The notes beneath the pieces are model-generated. The model searched no databases and was not told the DNA's origin. It worked only from the letters and a program-made list of their open reading frames with translations. Positions 26,210-34,578 of a stretch of DNA of 64,000 nucleotides are shown here, in pieces. The stretch covers positions 12,007 to 76,006 of the forward strand of contig DAIMGT010000011.1 of the NCBI GenBank assembly GCA_036723735.1, written 5' to 3'. Both the position numbers and the translations under genes were made by a program. The stretch comes from UBA4656 sp002405525 (GTDB lineage Bacteria > Pseudomonadota > Gammaproteobacteria > Xanthomonadales > Ahniellaceae). The first letter of the stretch is position 1. Each line of letters starts with the position of its first letter.

Positions 26210-26249
26210 CCCGCCGCGCGCTTCCCATCCCGCGCGGCGGGTCTCTTTT
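26210..26249 (+). terminator. Rho-independent terminator of the dcw operon
   Basis: A perfect 11-bp stem, CCCGCCGCGCG (26210-26220) with CGCGCGGCGGG (26231-26241), has a 10-base loop and is followed by TCTCTTTT. It lies 166 bp after the ftsZ stop and separates the operon from lpxC. The remaining part of the 351-bp gap (26045-26209) holds no gene. Confidence 0.85.
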
Positions 26250-26323
26250 CGGCACTGACGGGCGAGGGGCGTCGAATCTGTTGCGCGGGCGCAACAGGTG
26301 TCGGGTTTGCGTCGCATCCGGCG

Positions 26324-26352
26324 TTTGCGTCGCCGAAGTGCTGTGTTATCGT
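26324..26352 (+). promoter_or_regulatory. Putative lpxC promoter
   Basis: TTTGCG (26324-26329) and TATCGT (26347-26352) are 17 bases apart and lie between the dcw terminator and lpxC. Transcription would start near 26358, about 38 bases before the lpxC start. Confidence 0.5.
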
Positions 26353-26395
26353 CGCCCGCCGTGCCCGCATTCTGCCCCGGGGAAGCGACGAAAAA

Positions 26396-27307
26396 ATGAT
26401 CAGGCAGCGCACGCTCAAAAACGTGATCCGCGCCACCGGCGTCGGGATCCACACGGGGGAGAAGGTCTACATGACCCTGCGTCCGGCCGCTCCGGACGCC
26501 GGCATCATCTTCCGCCGGGTCGACCTACCCCAGCCGGTGGACATCAAGGCCTGTTGCGAACTGGTCGGCGAGACCAGCATGTCCACCACCCTGGTCAGGG
26601 CTGGGGTGCGTGTGTCCACCGTCGAACATCTGCTGTCCGCAATGGCGGGGTTGGGTATCGACAATGCCTGCGTCGACCTGTCCGCGGCCGAGGTGCCGAT
26701 CATGGACGGCTCGGCAGGTCCGTTCGTGTTTCTGCTGCAGTCCGCCGGCATTCACGAGCAGGACCAGGCCAAGCGCTTCATCCGGATCAAGAAGTCGATC
26801 ACCGTCCGCGATGGCGACAAGTGGGCGCGGTTCGACCCTTTCGACGGTTTCAAGGTCGGTTTTTCGATCGACTTCGACCATCCGATCTTCACCCACAAGA
26901 CCTCCACCGCCGAGATCGATTTCTCGACCACCTCGTTCGTCAAAGAAGTGTCGCGAGCGCGCACCTTCGGCTTCATGCGCGACATCGAGATGCTGCGTGA
27001 GCGCAACCTGGTGCTCGGCGGGTCGATGGACAATGCCATCGTGCTCGACGACTACCGCATCCTCAACGAGGACGGCCTGCGCTACGAAGACGAGTTCGTC
27101 AAGCACAAGATCCTCGACGCGATCGGGGATCTGTACCTGCTTGGACACAGCCTGATCGGGTCCTTCTACGGCCATAAATCGGGTCACCAGTTGAACAACC
27201 GGCTGCTGCGTGCGCTGCTGGCGGACGCTTCGGCGTGGGAGGAGGTGACCTATACCGACCCCGCGGCGGCCCCGATCTCCTACGCCCATCCGGCGCAGGC
27301 GGTCTGA
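26396..27307 (+). CDS. lpxC: UDP-3-O-acyl-N-acetylglucosamine deacetylase LpxC
   Basis: LpxC removes the acetyl group in the committed step of lipid A synthesis; it is a zinc enzyme in the cytosol. The 303 residues match the family length. The start IRQRTLKNVIRATGVGIHTG is typical. Zinc and catalytic residues are visible in VSTVEHLLSAM (His near 79), VKHKILDAIGDLYLLG and YGHKSGHQLNNRLL. The ATG at 26396 follows GGGGAAG. It has its own putative promoter after the ftsZ terminator. In E. coli, FtsH controls LpxC through the C-terminal tail; this tail (PISYAHPAQAV) has the short apolar type seen there. Confidence 0.97.
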   Translation: MIRQRTLKNVIRATGVGIHTGEKVYMTLRPAAPDAGIIFRRVDLPQPVDIKACCELVGETSMSTTLVRAGVRVSTVEHLLSAMAGLGIDNACVDLSAAEVPIMDGSAGPFVFLLQSAGIHEQDQAKRFIRIKKSITVRDGDKWARFDPFDGFKVGFSIDFDHPIFTHKTSTAEIDFSTTSFVKEVSRARTFGFMRDIEMLRERNLVLGGSMDNAIVLDDYRILNEDGLRYEDEFVKHKILDAIGDLYLLGHSLIGSFYGHKSGHQLNNRLLRALLADASAWEEVTYTDPAAAPISYAHPAQAV

Positions 27308-27329
27308 AGCACTTCGGAGACGGATCGAC

Positions 27330-27350
27330 GCAGCCCGTGGCACGGGCTGC
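27330..27350. other. Inverted repeat between convergent lpxC and dciA
   Basis: GCAGCCCGTG and CACGGGCTGC form a hairpin of 8-9 bp with a 3-5 base loop. It lies between the two gene ends. Neither side has a T-tract, so it may be a weak two-way terminator or simply protect the 3' ends. Confidence 0.45.
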
Positions 27351-27383
27351 GCGGGCGGAATCCCCGCCCCGGAAAACAGCGGT

Positions 27384-27830
27384 TCAGGCCATGGAGGCCA
27401 GGCGATGGAGGAGGTCCCGCAATGCGGGGTCGTCCAGGATGGAGGCGGCCTGCCGGAGGTGTTCGGCGGCCGCGCTCGAAAGGGGCTTGCGCGGTTCCGC
27501 GTCGCGGGGAACGACCGGTACCGTTGCCACTTTCACGGTGAGTTGGTCGATGGTCATGCCGGTGAAACGGCTGGCCGCTGCGGTCAGCGCCTCCTGCATG
27601 AAGCGGAGGCGGGTGGCCGCGGCCGGCGAACTCGCCAGGAAGACGAGGCGCGCGCCTCGGATGTTGGCGAGCCGGACCTGATCCGCCAACACCGCTGGCA
27701 GTGCGCCCCGCAGTGCCTGGTCGATCGCCTCGAGGAGGCGGGCGTGTTCGACCAGCCCGGTCAGCGTCGGGCCGGCCTTCGTGTCCAGCGGACGCGTGGG
27801 TCGATCGGTGGTGGCGGGTCGGCGTTGCAT
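27384..27830 (-). CDS. dciA: DUF721 protein, DciA-type replicative helicase loader
   Basis: The 148-residue protein carries a DUF721 domain in its N-terminal two thirds, with the pattern LEAIDQALRGALPAVLADQV then VRLANIRGARLVFLASSPA. DUF721 proteins of the DciA group load the replicative helicase DnaB in bacteria that lack DnaC or DnaI. The assignment rests on domain type and on the neighbourhood lpxC-DUF721-M23 peptidase-secA, which matches Pseudomonas, where dciA was studied. It points away from the M23 peptidase gene (38 bp between starts) and towards lpxC. The C-terminal part is poorly conserved. Confidence 0.8.
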   Translation of the reverse strand: MQRRPATTDRPTRPLDTKAGPTLTGLVEHARLLEAIDQALRGALPAVLADQVRLANIRGARLVFLASSPAAATRLRFMQEALTAAASRFTGMTIDQLTVKVATVPVVPRDAEPRKPLSSAAAEHLRQAASILDDPALRDLLHRLASMA

Positions 27831-27868
27831 GGGCAGTTGAACCGGATACGGCGCAAGGCGAGAACGAG

Positions 27869-28798
27869 ATGAACATCATAATCGTCGCCAGGCCGCAGTC
27901 GTCGCCGAAGGTGCTTCATCTGGGGGATCGGCGGGCGATGGCGGTGGCGGGCACGCTCCTCGCGGGCGTGGCTGCAGTGTTTCTGGGGGTCGGTGCCCTG
28001 CTGGGCGCGACCGTGGTGGGTCCTGGGCAAGCCCGTGCCGAGATCGCACAGGCGCGTGACCAGCTCGAGCAGCAGGAGTCCGAACTGGCCCAGGTGCAGG
28101 CGTCGGTGGCGCGCGACATGGACGCCCTGGCCGTCCGGCTGGGCAAGCTGCAGGCTGAGGCGATGCGCCTCAACGCACTCGGCGAGCGGCTGGCCGTGAT
28201 CGGAAGGCTCGACGACGGCGAGTTCGACTTCGGCGCCGAGCCGGGCCTCGGCGGCCCGAAATCGGCCGCACCCTCGGTCTCTCTGTCGGCGGCGGACGTC
28301 GACGGCGCGCTGGATCGCCTCGAAGCTCAATTCGATCGCCAGTCGGCGCAACTGGGCATGCTGGAGTCGGTCCTGTTCGATCGCGAGGTTGACCTCGGCC
28401 TGATGCCCGCCGGCCTGCCGGTGCGCACCGGCTTCAAGTCCTCGGGCTTCGGCTACCGTGCCGACCCGTTCACCGGCCGGCCCGAGTTCCACGGCGGCGT
28501 CGACTTCAACGGTCCGCGTGGATCGGAGGTGATTTCGGTGGCCGGCGGCGTGGTGGCCTACGCAGGCAAGAAGCCGGGCTATGGCAACGTGGTCGAGATC
28601 GACCATGGCAACGGCTATCTGACGCGGTATGCCCACAACGATCGCAATCTGGTCGAGGTCGGCAGCCCCGTGCGCGCGGGGGACGTGATCGCCAGGATGG
28701 GGTCGACCGGCCGTGCGACCGGCGTCCACGTCCACTTCGAGGTCTGGCTGAACGGGCGTCTGGTCAATCCCGCGGAGTACATCCGCGCGATCCGCTGA
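27869..28798 (+). CDS. M23-family (LytM) peptidoglycan endopeptidase, membrane-anchored
   Basis: The 309-residue protein has an N-terminal membrane anchor (about residues 25-48), a coiled-coil region (about 55-110) and a C-terminal LytM domain. The zinc ligands are visible in HGGVDF and VHVHFEV; SSGFGYRADPFTGRPEFH is the usual entry to the domain. Such enzymes cut peptidoglycan cross-links in the periplasm or act as activators of amidases. The ATG at 27869 follows GGCGAGAACG. Its position before secA is conserved in pseudomonads and relatives. Confidence 0.9.
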   Translation: MNIIIVARPQSSPKVLHLGDRRAMAVAGTLLAGVAAVFLGVGALLGATVVGPGQARAEIAQARDQLEQQESELAQVQASVARDMDALAVRLGKLQAEAMRLNALGERLAVIGRLDDGEFDFGAEPGLGGPKSAAPSVSLSAADVDGALDRLEAQFDRQSAQLGMLESVLFDREVDLGLMPAGLPVRTGFKSSGFGYRADPFTGRPEFHGGVDFNGPRGSEVISVAGGVVAYAGKKPGYGNVVEIDHGNGYLTRYAHNDRNLVEVGSPVRAGDVIARMGSTGRATGVHVHFEVWLNGRLVNPAEYIRAIR

Positions 28799-28963
28799 AC
28801 GGCTGGCGCTTCCCGGCTTCGCGCGGCGCAGCCGACCCGGCGCAACCGCGCCCTGACCGGGTGGCGCCCGCTTGCGCCTCGCCCCCTGCCGCCGCCCCGT
28901 CCGCGCACCGCGCCGCGACTTGAATCGAGGCCCGGTCGCCCCAAATGCCCAGCAATGATTGGA

Positions 28964-28981
28964 GGCCGCCCGCGGGCGGCC
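28964..28981. other. 18-bp perfect palindrome upstream of secA
   Basis: GGCCGCCCG followed by CGGGCGGCC, with TTCGCC after it. It could be the terminator of the M23 peptidase gene or a binding or attenuation site in front of secA. Upstream, 28799-28963 holds no recognisable gene; no secM is seen. Confidence 0.5.
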
Positions 28982-28997
28982 TTCGCCGTTCCGCGGG

Positions 28998-29003
28998 TAC
29001 AAT
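28998..29003 (+). promoter_or_regulatory. Putative -10 box of the secA promoter
   Basis: TACAAT sits 37 bases before the secA start codon, within GGGTACAATCCCGCCCC. The expected -35 position falls on the right arm of the 28964-28981 palindrome and does not match TTGACA. Confidence 0.45.
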
Positions 29004-29040
29004 CCCGCCCCTCCGTTCCGCCGTCCCGCCAGGACCCTCC

Positions 29041-31788
29041 ATGCTCAATCGCGTCCTCACTGCCGTCTTCGGCAGCCGCAACGACCGCCTCGTCGCCCAG
29101 TACCGGAAGGTCGTGGCCCGGATCAACGCGCGGGAGTCCGAGTTCCAGGCCCTCGACGATGCGGCCCTCGAGTCCCGTACGGCCGTGTTCCGCGAGCGAA
29201 TCGCCGCCGGCGAAACGCTCGACCAGATCCTGCCGGAGGCCTTCGCCGCCGTGCGCGAAGCCGCGCGGCGCACCCTCGGGCTGCGCCACTACGACGTGCA
29301 GATGATCGGCGGCATGGTGCTGCACGCCGGCAAGATCGCCGAGATGCGCACCGGCGAAGGCAAGACCCTGGTCGCCACCCTGCCGGTCTACCTCAACGCG
29401 TTGTCCGGCAAGGGCGTGCATGTGGTCACCGTGAACGACTATCTCGCGCGGCGCGACGCCGCATGGATGGGTCCGGTCTACGCCGCGCTCGGCATGACCA
29501 CCGGTGTGGTCGTGCCCGGCATGAAGCCGGCCGACAAGCGCGCTGCCTACGCCTGCGACATCACCTACGGCACCAACAACGAGTACGGCTTCGACTACCT
29601 GCGCGACAACATGGCGCTGGCGAAGGTGGACCGCTACCAGCGCGGGCAGAGCTACGCGATCGTCGACGAGGTGGACTCGATCCTGATCGACGAGGCGCGC
29701 ACGCCGCTGATCATCTCCGGCCCGGCCGAGGAGTCGCCGCAGCTCTACCTCAAGGTCAACCGCGTGGTGCCGCGGCTGGCTCGCCAGGAAAAGGAGGACG
29801 GCCCCGGCGACTTCCACGTCGATGAGAAGGCCAAGCAGGTCCACCTGTCGGAGGACGGCATGGAACGCGCCGAGGCGCTGCTGCGCGAGGCCGGCGTGCT
29901 GAAGGAGGGCGACAGCCTCTACGATTCGCACAACCTTATGGCCGTGCATCATCTCAACGCCGCGCTGCGCGCGCACAACCTGTACCAGCGCGACCGCGAC
30001 TACATCGTTCGCGACGGCGAAGTGATCATCGTCGACGAATTCACCGGACGCACCCTGGCCGGCCGGCGCTGGTCCGACGGCCTGCACCAGGCGGTCGAGG
30101 CGAAGGAAGGCGTGCCGATCCAGCGCGAGAACCAGACCCTGGCCTCGATCACCTTCCAGAACTACTTCCGCCTCTACGGCAAGCTGGCCGGCATGACCGG
30201 CACCGCGGACACCGAAGCCTACGAGTTCCAGACCATCTATGGCCTCGAGGTGGTGGTGATTCCCACCCATCGCCCGATGGTGCGCATGGACCACGCCGAT
30301 CTCGTGTTCCTCAAGCAGGAAGCCAAGTTCAACGCGATCCTCGACGACGTCCGCGACTGCAGGCAGCGCGGTCAGCCGGTGCTGGTGGGAACGACCTCGA
30401 TCGAGACCTCGGAACTGCTGTCGCGGGTCCTGCAGAAGGAAGGCGTGCCGCACGAGGTGCTGAATGCCAAGCAGCACGAGCGCGAGGCGCACATCGTCGC
30501 CCAGGCAGGGCGACCCGGCGCGGTGACGATCGCCACCAACATGGCCGGACGCGGCACCGACATCGTGCTCGGCGGCAGCCTTGAGGCGGAGCTGCAGGCG
30601 CTGCCGGCGGAGGCCGGCGACGGCGGACGCGAGGAGACGCGCGCCGACTGGACGCAGCGACACGAGCAGGTGGTCGCCGCCGGCGGCCTGCACATCATCG
30701 GTACCGAACGCCACGAGAGCCGCCGTATCGACAACCAGCTGCGCGGTCGTTCCGGTCGCCAGGGCGACCCTGGTTCCAGCCGCTTCTACCTGTCCCTCGA
30801 GGACAGCCTGATGCGCATCTTCGCGCCCGAATGGATCACCCGCTGGATGAAGATGGTCGGCATGAAGGAAGACGAGGCCCTCGAGGACAAGATGGTCACG
30901 CGGGTCATCGAGAAGGCGCAGCGCAAGGTCGAGGCGCACAACTTCGACATCCGCAAGAACCTGCTGGAGTACGACGACGTCGCCAACGACCAGCGTCGCG
31001 TGATCTACGAACAGCGCAACGAACTGCTCGAGGCCGAAGACGTCGCCGGCACCGTCGCCACCCTGCGCGGGGATGTGGTCGAGTCGGTATGCCGGCAGTT
31101 CGTGCCGGAGAACAGCATCGATACCCAGTGGGACCTGCCTGCCCTCGAGCGAGCGTTCGAGGCGGACTTCGGTATCCGCATCGACACCGCCCGCTACGTC
31201 GAGGGCCAGCAGGAGATCGCGGCCGACCAGCTCTGGGCGAAGGTGCAGGAGGACGTTGATCGTCACTTCCGCGAGAAGGAGACGCAGGTCGGCTCCGAGG
31301 TCATGCGGCAGCTGGAGAAGCACCTGATGCTGCAGGTGCTCGACGCGCAGTGGAAGGACCACCTCGCCAGCATGGACTACCTTCGCCAGGGCATCCATCT
31401 GCGCGGCTATGCGCAGAAGCAGCCCAAGCAGGAGTTCAAGCGCGAGGCCTTCGAGTTGTTCGAGCAGATGCTGGTCAAGTTCAAGACCGAACTGGTGACC
31501 ATCCTCGCCCGCGTGCGCGTCCGCAGCGAAGAGGAGATGGCGCGGCTCGAACAGGAGCAGCAGGCGCGGCAGGCACGCGCGGCGCTGCAGTTCCAGCACG
31601 CGGACGCCGGCGGCCTCGGCGTGGACGAGGAGGCCGCGCAGGTGCTGGCCCGCGAGTCCGCCGAGGCCGGCGCGTTCGCCGCCGCGACCGCGTCGGATGC
31701 GCGCGACGTGCCCAAGGTCGGGCGCAACGATCCGTGTCCCTGCGGATCCGGCAAGAAGTACAAGCAGTGCCACGGCAGGCTGGCCTGA
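29041..31788 (+). CDS. secA: Preprotein translocase ATPase SecA
   Basis: SecA drives unfolded proteins through SecYEG with ATP. The 915-residue protein has the usual length. It shows the Walker A MRTGEGKTLVATLP, VNDYLARRDAAWM, DEVDSILIDEARTPLI, the preprotein cross-linking domain, NMAGRGTDI, and RIDNQLRGRSGRQGDPGSS. The C-terminal zinc motif CPCGSGKKYKQCHG binds SecB and phospholipids. The start at 29041 gives the conserved MLNRVLTAVFGSRNDR; AGGACCCTCC lies just before it. Confidence 0.98.
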   Translation: MLNRVLTAVFGSRNDRLVAQYRKVVARINARESEFQALDDAALESRTAVFRERIAAGETLDQILPEAFAAVREAARRTLGLRHYDVQMIGGMVLHAGKIAEMRTGEGKTLVATLPVYLNALSGKGVHVVTVNDYLARRDAAWMGPVYAALGMTTGVVVPGMKPADKRAAYACDITYGTNNEYGFDYLRDNMALAKVDRYQRGQSYAIVDEVDSILIDEARTPLIISGPAEESPQLYLKVNRVVPRLARQEKEDGPGDFHVDEKAKQVHLSEDGMERAEALLREAGVLKEGDSLYDSHNLMAVHHLNAALRAHNLYQRDRDYIVRDGEVIIVDEFTGRTLAGRRWSDGLHQAVEAKEGVPIQRENQTLASITFQNYFRLYGKLAGMTGTADTEAYEFQTIYGLEVVVIPTHRPMVRMDHADLVFLKQEAKFNAILDDVRDCRQRGQPVLVGTTSIETSELLSRVLQKEGVPHEVLNAKQHEREAHIVAQAGRPGAVTIATNMAGRGTDIVLGGSLEAELQALPAEAGDGGREETRADWTQRHEQVVAAGGLHIIGTERHESRRIDNQLRGRSGRQGDPGSSRFYLSLEDSLMRIFAPEWITRWMKMVGMKEDEALEDKMVTRVIEKAQRKVEAHNFDIRKNLLEYDDVANDQRRVIYEQRNELLEAEDVAGTVATLRGDVVESVCRQFVPENSIDTQWDLPALERAFEADFGIRIDTARYVEGQQEIAADQLWAKVQEDVDRHFREKETQVGSEVMRQLEKHLMLQVLDAQWKDHLASMDYLRQGIHLRGYAQKQPKQEFKREAFELFEQMLVKFKTELVTILARVRVRSEEEMARLEQEQQARQARAALQFQHADAGGLGVDEEAAQVLARESAEAGAFAAATASDARDVPKVGRNDPCPCGSGKKYKQCHGRLA

Positions 31789-31960
31789 ACCATCCCTGCG
31801 GGATCGCGGCGGCAGGCCCCCTGGTGCCCGGGCGCCCGCGGGCCCGTGGACGCGACGCGCGACCGTGTCGCCCGCAGATGCGGCTCGGGTCGCAGCTGCG
31901 AGAGGCGATGCGGCCGCGCGGCTTGCTCGCCGGCTGATCCCTGCGGACTCGGGCGCGACG

Positions 31961-32944
31961 ATGATCGACGTCGTCGCCGGTGTGCTGCGCGACGCGGCCG
32001 GCCGGGTCCTGCTCGCTCAGCGCCCACGGCGCGGGCCGCACGCCGGGCTGTGGGAGTTTCCCGGCGGCAAGCGGGAGGCGGGCGAGTCGGCGGCCGACGC
32101 CCTGTCCCGCGAACTGCACGAAGAGCTCGGGATCGACGCTGTGCCGGGGCCGGTGCTGTGGCGGGTGCCGTGGACCTATCCGCACGGTGCCGTCGTGCTG
32201 GAGGCGATCGAAGTGCCCGCCTGGCGCGGCACGCCGCATGGTCGCGAGGGTCAGGCGCTGGTCTGGGTCGCGCCCGGTGACCTGCACCGCTGGCCGATGC
32301 CCGCCGCCGACCTGCCGATCGCCGCGGCGCTGCGCTTGCCGCGCGCCTGCGCCATCACGCCGGACCCGGGCACGGACGCCGCACGCCTGCTGGCCGACGC
32401 GGGCGCGCTGCTCGCGCATGGTGCGCCGCTGCTGCAATTGCGGGCCAAGGCGCTCGATGCGGTGGCGCTGGATCGGGTGCTGTCCGCGTTGCACCCGGAT
32501 GCCGGCATGTCCGATAGTCTCCGATGGGCCCCGGCCGACGGCGATCGCAGCGCTGTCGATGTCGCGGTGCTCGTCAACGGCGCGGCAGGGCTTGCGCTCG
32601 CCGATGCCCATCGGTGGATCGGGGTCCATCTCACTGCTGCCGACCTCGCGCGGACGACCGTGCGTCCGTTGCAGCGGCCGCGCTGGGTGTCGGCGTCTTG
32701 CCACGACGCAGCCGAATTGGCTCGGGCCGCGGCCATCGACTGCGACTTCGTGCTGCTCGGGCCCGTGTTGCCGACCGCCAGTCACCCGGGTGCGCCGGTC
32801 CTCGGCTGGGAGGGCCTCGCCGCGCTGTGCCGCGACTGCCCGCTACCGGTGTTCGCCCTCGGCGGCCTTGGCCCCGACGAACTCGAGATTGCCCGCGCCC
32901 ATGGCGCCTTCGGCGTGGCGGGGATCCGGGCGTTCCAGCCCTGA
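31961..32944 (+). CDS. mutT: Nudix hydrolase (MutT-like) fused to a ThiE-like domain
   Basis: Residues 1 to about 130 form a Nudix domain with a perfect box: G-KREAG-E-SAADALS-REL-HEELGI. MutT removes oxidised GTP (8-oxo-dGTP) from the nucleotide pool. Residues from about 150 to 327 resemble thiamine phosphate synthase ThiE, with LLQLRAKALD, GVHLTAADLA (shifted) and a closing ALGGLGPDELEIARAHGAFGVAGI. In this fused form the ThiE-like half is common in gammaproteobacteria, but its function is not settled; the ThiE diphosphate-binding residues are only partly kept. It follows secA by 172 bp with no gene between. Confidence 0.9.
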   Translation: MIDVVAGVLRDAAGRVLLAQRPRRGPHAGLWEFPGGKREAGESAADALSRELHEELGIDAVPGPVLWRVPWTYPHGAVVLEAIEVPAWRGTPHGREGQALVWVAPGDLHRWPMPAADLPIAAALRLPRACAITPDPGTDAARLLADAGALLAHGAPLLQLRAKALDAVALDRVLSALHPDAGMSDSLRWAPADGDRSAVDVAVLVNGAAGLALADAHRWIGVHLTAADLARTTVRPLQRPRWVSASCHDAAELARAAAIDCDFVLLGPVLPTASHPGAPVLGWEGLAALCRDCPLPVFALGGLGPDELEIARAHGAFGVAGIRAFQP

Positions 32945-33046
32945 AGGTCCGCGCGGCACCTGCCGCGCGCCCCGGTCCGCCGGCGGCAGCGCGACCGTCA
33001 GCGCATGGCGCGACCGGACTGGTGCGCGCGCCGGCCCGCGGACGCA

Positions 33047-33700
33047 TCAAGGCGTGTCGGGCGCTGGACGGGGCGGCGCGGCGCGCCGGCGCGCGCGGTC
33101 GAGGAGCCTGCGGTGCAGGTCGTCGACGGCGGCGTGCAGGTCCGACAGCGTGCCGCTGTTGTCGATCACTTCCTGAGCCAGCGCCAGCCGGCGCTCGCGC
33201 GGCGCCTGGGCCGCGATCATGGCCCGCGCCAGTGCCGCGTCGACGCCGTCACGCGCGATCAGGCGCTGCATCTGCACCGCCTCGGGAGCGTCCACCACCA
33301 CGATCGCGTCCAGCCACGAATAGTCCGCTCCCGACTCCGCGAGCAGCGGGATCGCGAGCACCACGTAAGGTCCCGCCGCGGCGTCGGCCCGGGCGCGCAT
33401 GCGCTCGCGGATCCGCGGATGCAGGATCGTCTCCAGCGCGCGACGCTCCCCGGCATCGGCGAACACCCGCGCCCGCAAGGCCGAGCGGTCGAGTTCGCCG
33501 TCGGGTCCGAGGACAGCCTCGCCGAAGCGCGCGACGACCTCCGCCAGCGCCGGCTCGCCAGGCTGGACGACTTCGCGCGCGACGATGTCGGCGTCCACCA
33601 CCGGGACGCCCAGTCCGGCGAGCCGTCGACAGACCGCGCTCTTGCCCGACGCCACGCCGCCGGTGACCCCGACGCGCAGCCGCGCCGGCGCCCCGTTCAC
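33047..33700 (-). CDS. coaE: Dephospho-CoA kinase
   Basis: CoaE phosphorylates the 3'-hydroxyl of dephospho-CoA, the last step of coenzyme A synthesis. The 217-residue protein has the P-loop GVTGGVASGKS near residue 12, VPVVDADIVAREVV, HPRIRERM and VPLLAESG-like IPLLAESGADY. The GTG at 33700 overlaps the pilD stop (GTGA). The order pilB-pilC-pilD-coaE is typical of gammaproteobacteria. Confidence 0.96.
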   Translation of the reverse strand: MNGAPARLRVGVTGGVASGKSAVCRRLAGLGVPVVDADIVAREVVQPGEPALAEVVARFGEAVLGPDGELDRSALRARVFADAGERRALETILHPRIRERMRARADAAAGPYVVLAIPLLAESGADYSWLDAIVVVDAPEAVQMQRLIARDGVDAALARAMIAAQAPRERRLALAQEVIDNSGTLSDLHAAVDDLHRRLLDRARRRAAPPRPAPDTP

Positions 33701-34563
33701 GGCAGCGCGAGACCCGGCCACCAGGCGAGAATCTGTTCGCCGTAAACAAGTTGCAACCAGCCGGCCGCGGCCAGGAACGGACCAAAGGGAATCGGGGTGG
33801 CGCGGTCGCGTCCGCGCACCACCAGCCACATTCCGCCGATGACCGCACCGACCAGCGACGACAGCAGGATGATCGGCAACAGCCCCGCCGCGCCGCAGAA
33901 CGCGCCGAGCGCGCCGAGCAGCTTGAAGTCGCCGTAGCCCATGCCCTCCTTGCCGGTCACGAGCTTGAACAGCCAGTAGACCGACCACAGGAACAGATAG
34001 CCCGCAGTCGCGCCGAGGATCGCCGCCGCCGGCGGCAGGAACAGCCCATTGGCCGATGCAAGCAGCCCCAGCCAGAGCAGGGGCAAGGTGATCTGATCGG
34101 GAAGCAGTTGTGTGCGCAGATCGATTCCGGTCAACGCCACCAGCGCCCAGGTCGCGACCAGCGCCACGGCGCCCTCGGCGGTCGCGCCGAAGCGCAACAC
34201 CACCAGCACGGAGAGCACCGCGGTGGCCGCCTCCACCACCGGATACTGCAGGGAGATCGCCGTGCCGCAGTCCCGGCAGCGCCCGCGCAGGCCGAGCCAC
34301 GACAGGATCGGGATGTTCTCCCACCACGCGAGCCGGTGCCCGCACTGCGGACAGCGCGAAGCGCGAATCACAAGGCTCGGTGGCGCTGGTTCGCCTGTGG
34401 GCGACAGGTCCAGCAGTTCACGGGCGTCGATTCGCCACTGATGCATCAACCGTGGCGGCAGGCGCAGGATGACGACGTTCAGGAAGCTGCCGATCAGCAG
34501 GCCGAGCACCGCCGCGGTCGTGGCCGGCCAGGCGGCCACGATGGCCATGGCGTCATCCAGCAT
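33697..34563 (-). CDS. pilD: Type IV prepilin peptidase / N-methyltransferase PilD
   Basis: PilD cuts the leader of type IV prepilins and type II secretion pseudopilins and methylates the new N-terminus, in the inner membrane. The 288-residue protein has LGLLIGSFLNVVILRLP, a cytoplasmic zinc loop with two CxxC pairs (CPQC and CRDC), and the aspartyl protease residues in TGIDLRTQLLPD and GMGYGDFKLL. About eight membrane segments. The start is 15 bp after the pilC stop. Its likely substrate here is the pilin encoded at 49195-49611. Confidence 0.96.
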   Translation of the reverse strand: MLDDAMAIVAAWPATTAAVLGLLIGSFLNVVILRLPPRLMHQWRIDARELLDLSPTGEPAPPSLVIRASRCPQCGHRLAWWENIPILSWLGLRGRCRDCGTAISLQYPVVEAATAVLSVLVVLRFGATAEGAVALVATWALVALTGIDLRTQLLPDQITLPLLWLGLLASANGLFLPPAAAILGATAGYLFLWSVYWLFKLVTGKEGMGYGDFKLLGALGAFCGAAGLLPIILLSSLVGAVIGGMWLVVRGRDRATPIPFGPFLAAAGWLQLVYGEQILAWWPGLALP

Positions 34564-34578
34564 GGCGAACGGACGGCC

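Noticed and set aside
27330..27350. Hairpin after lpxC as a Rho-independent terminator
   Set aside because: The stem is good but neither strand has a following T-tract, so I list it only as an inverted repeat.
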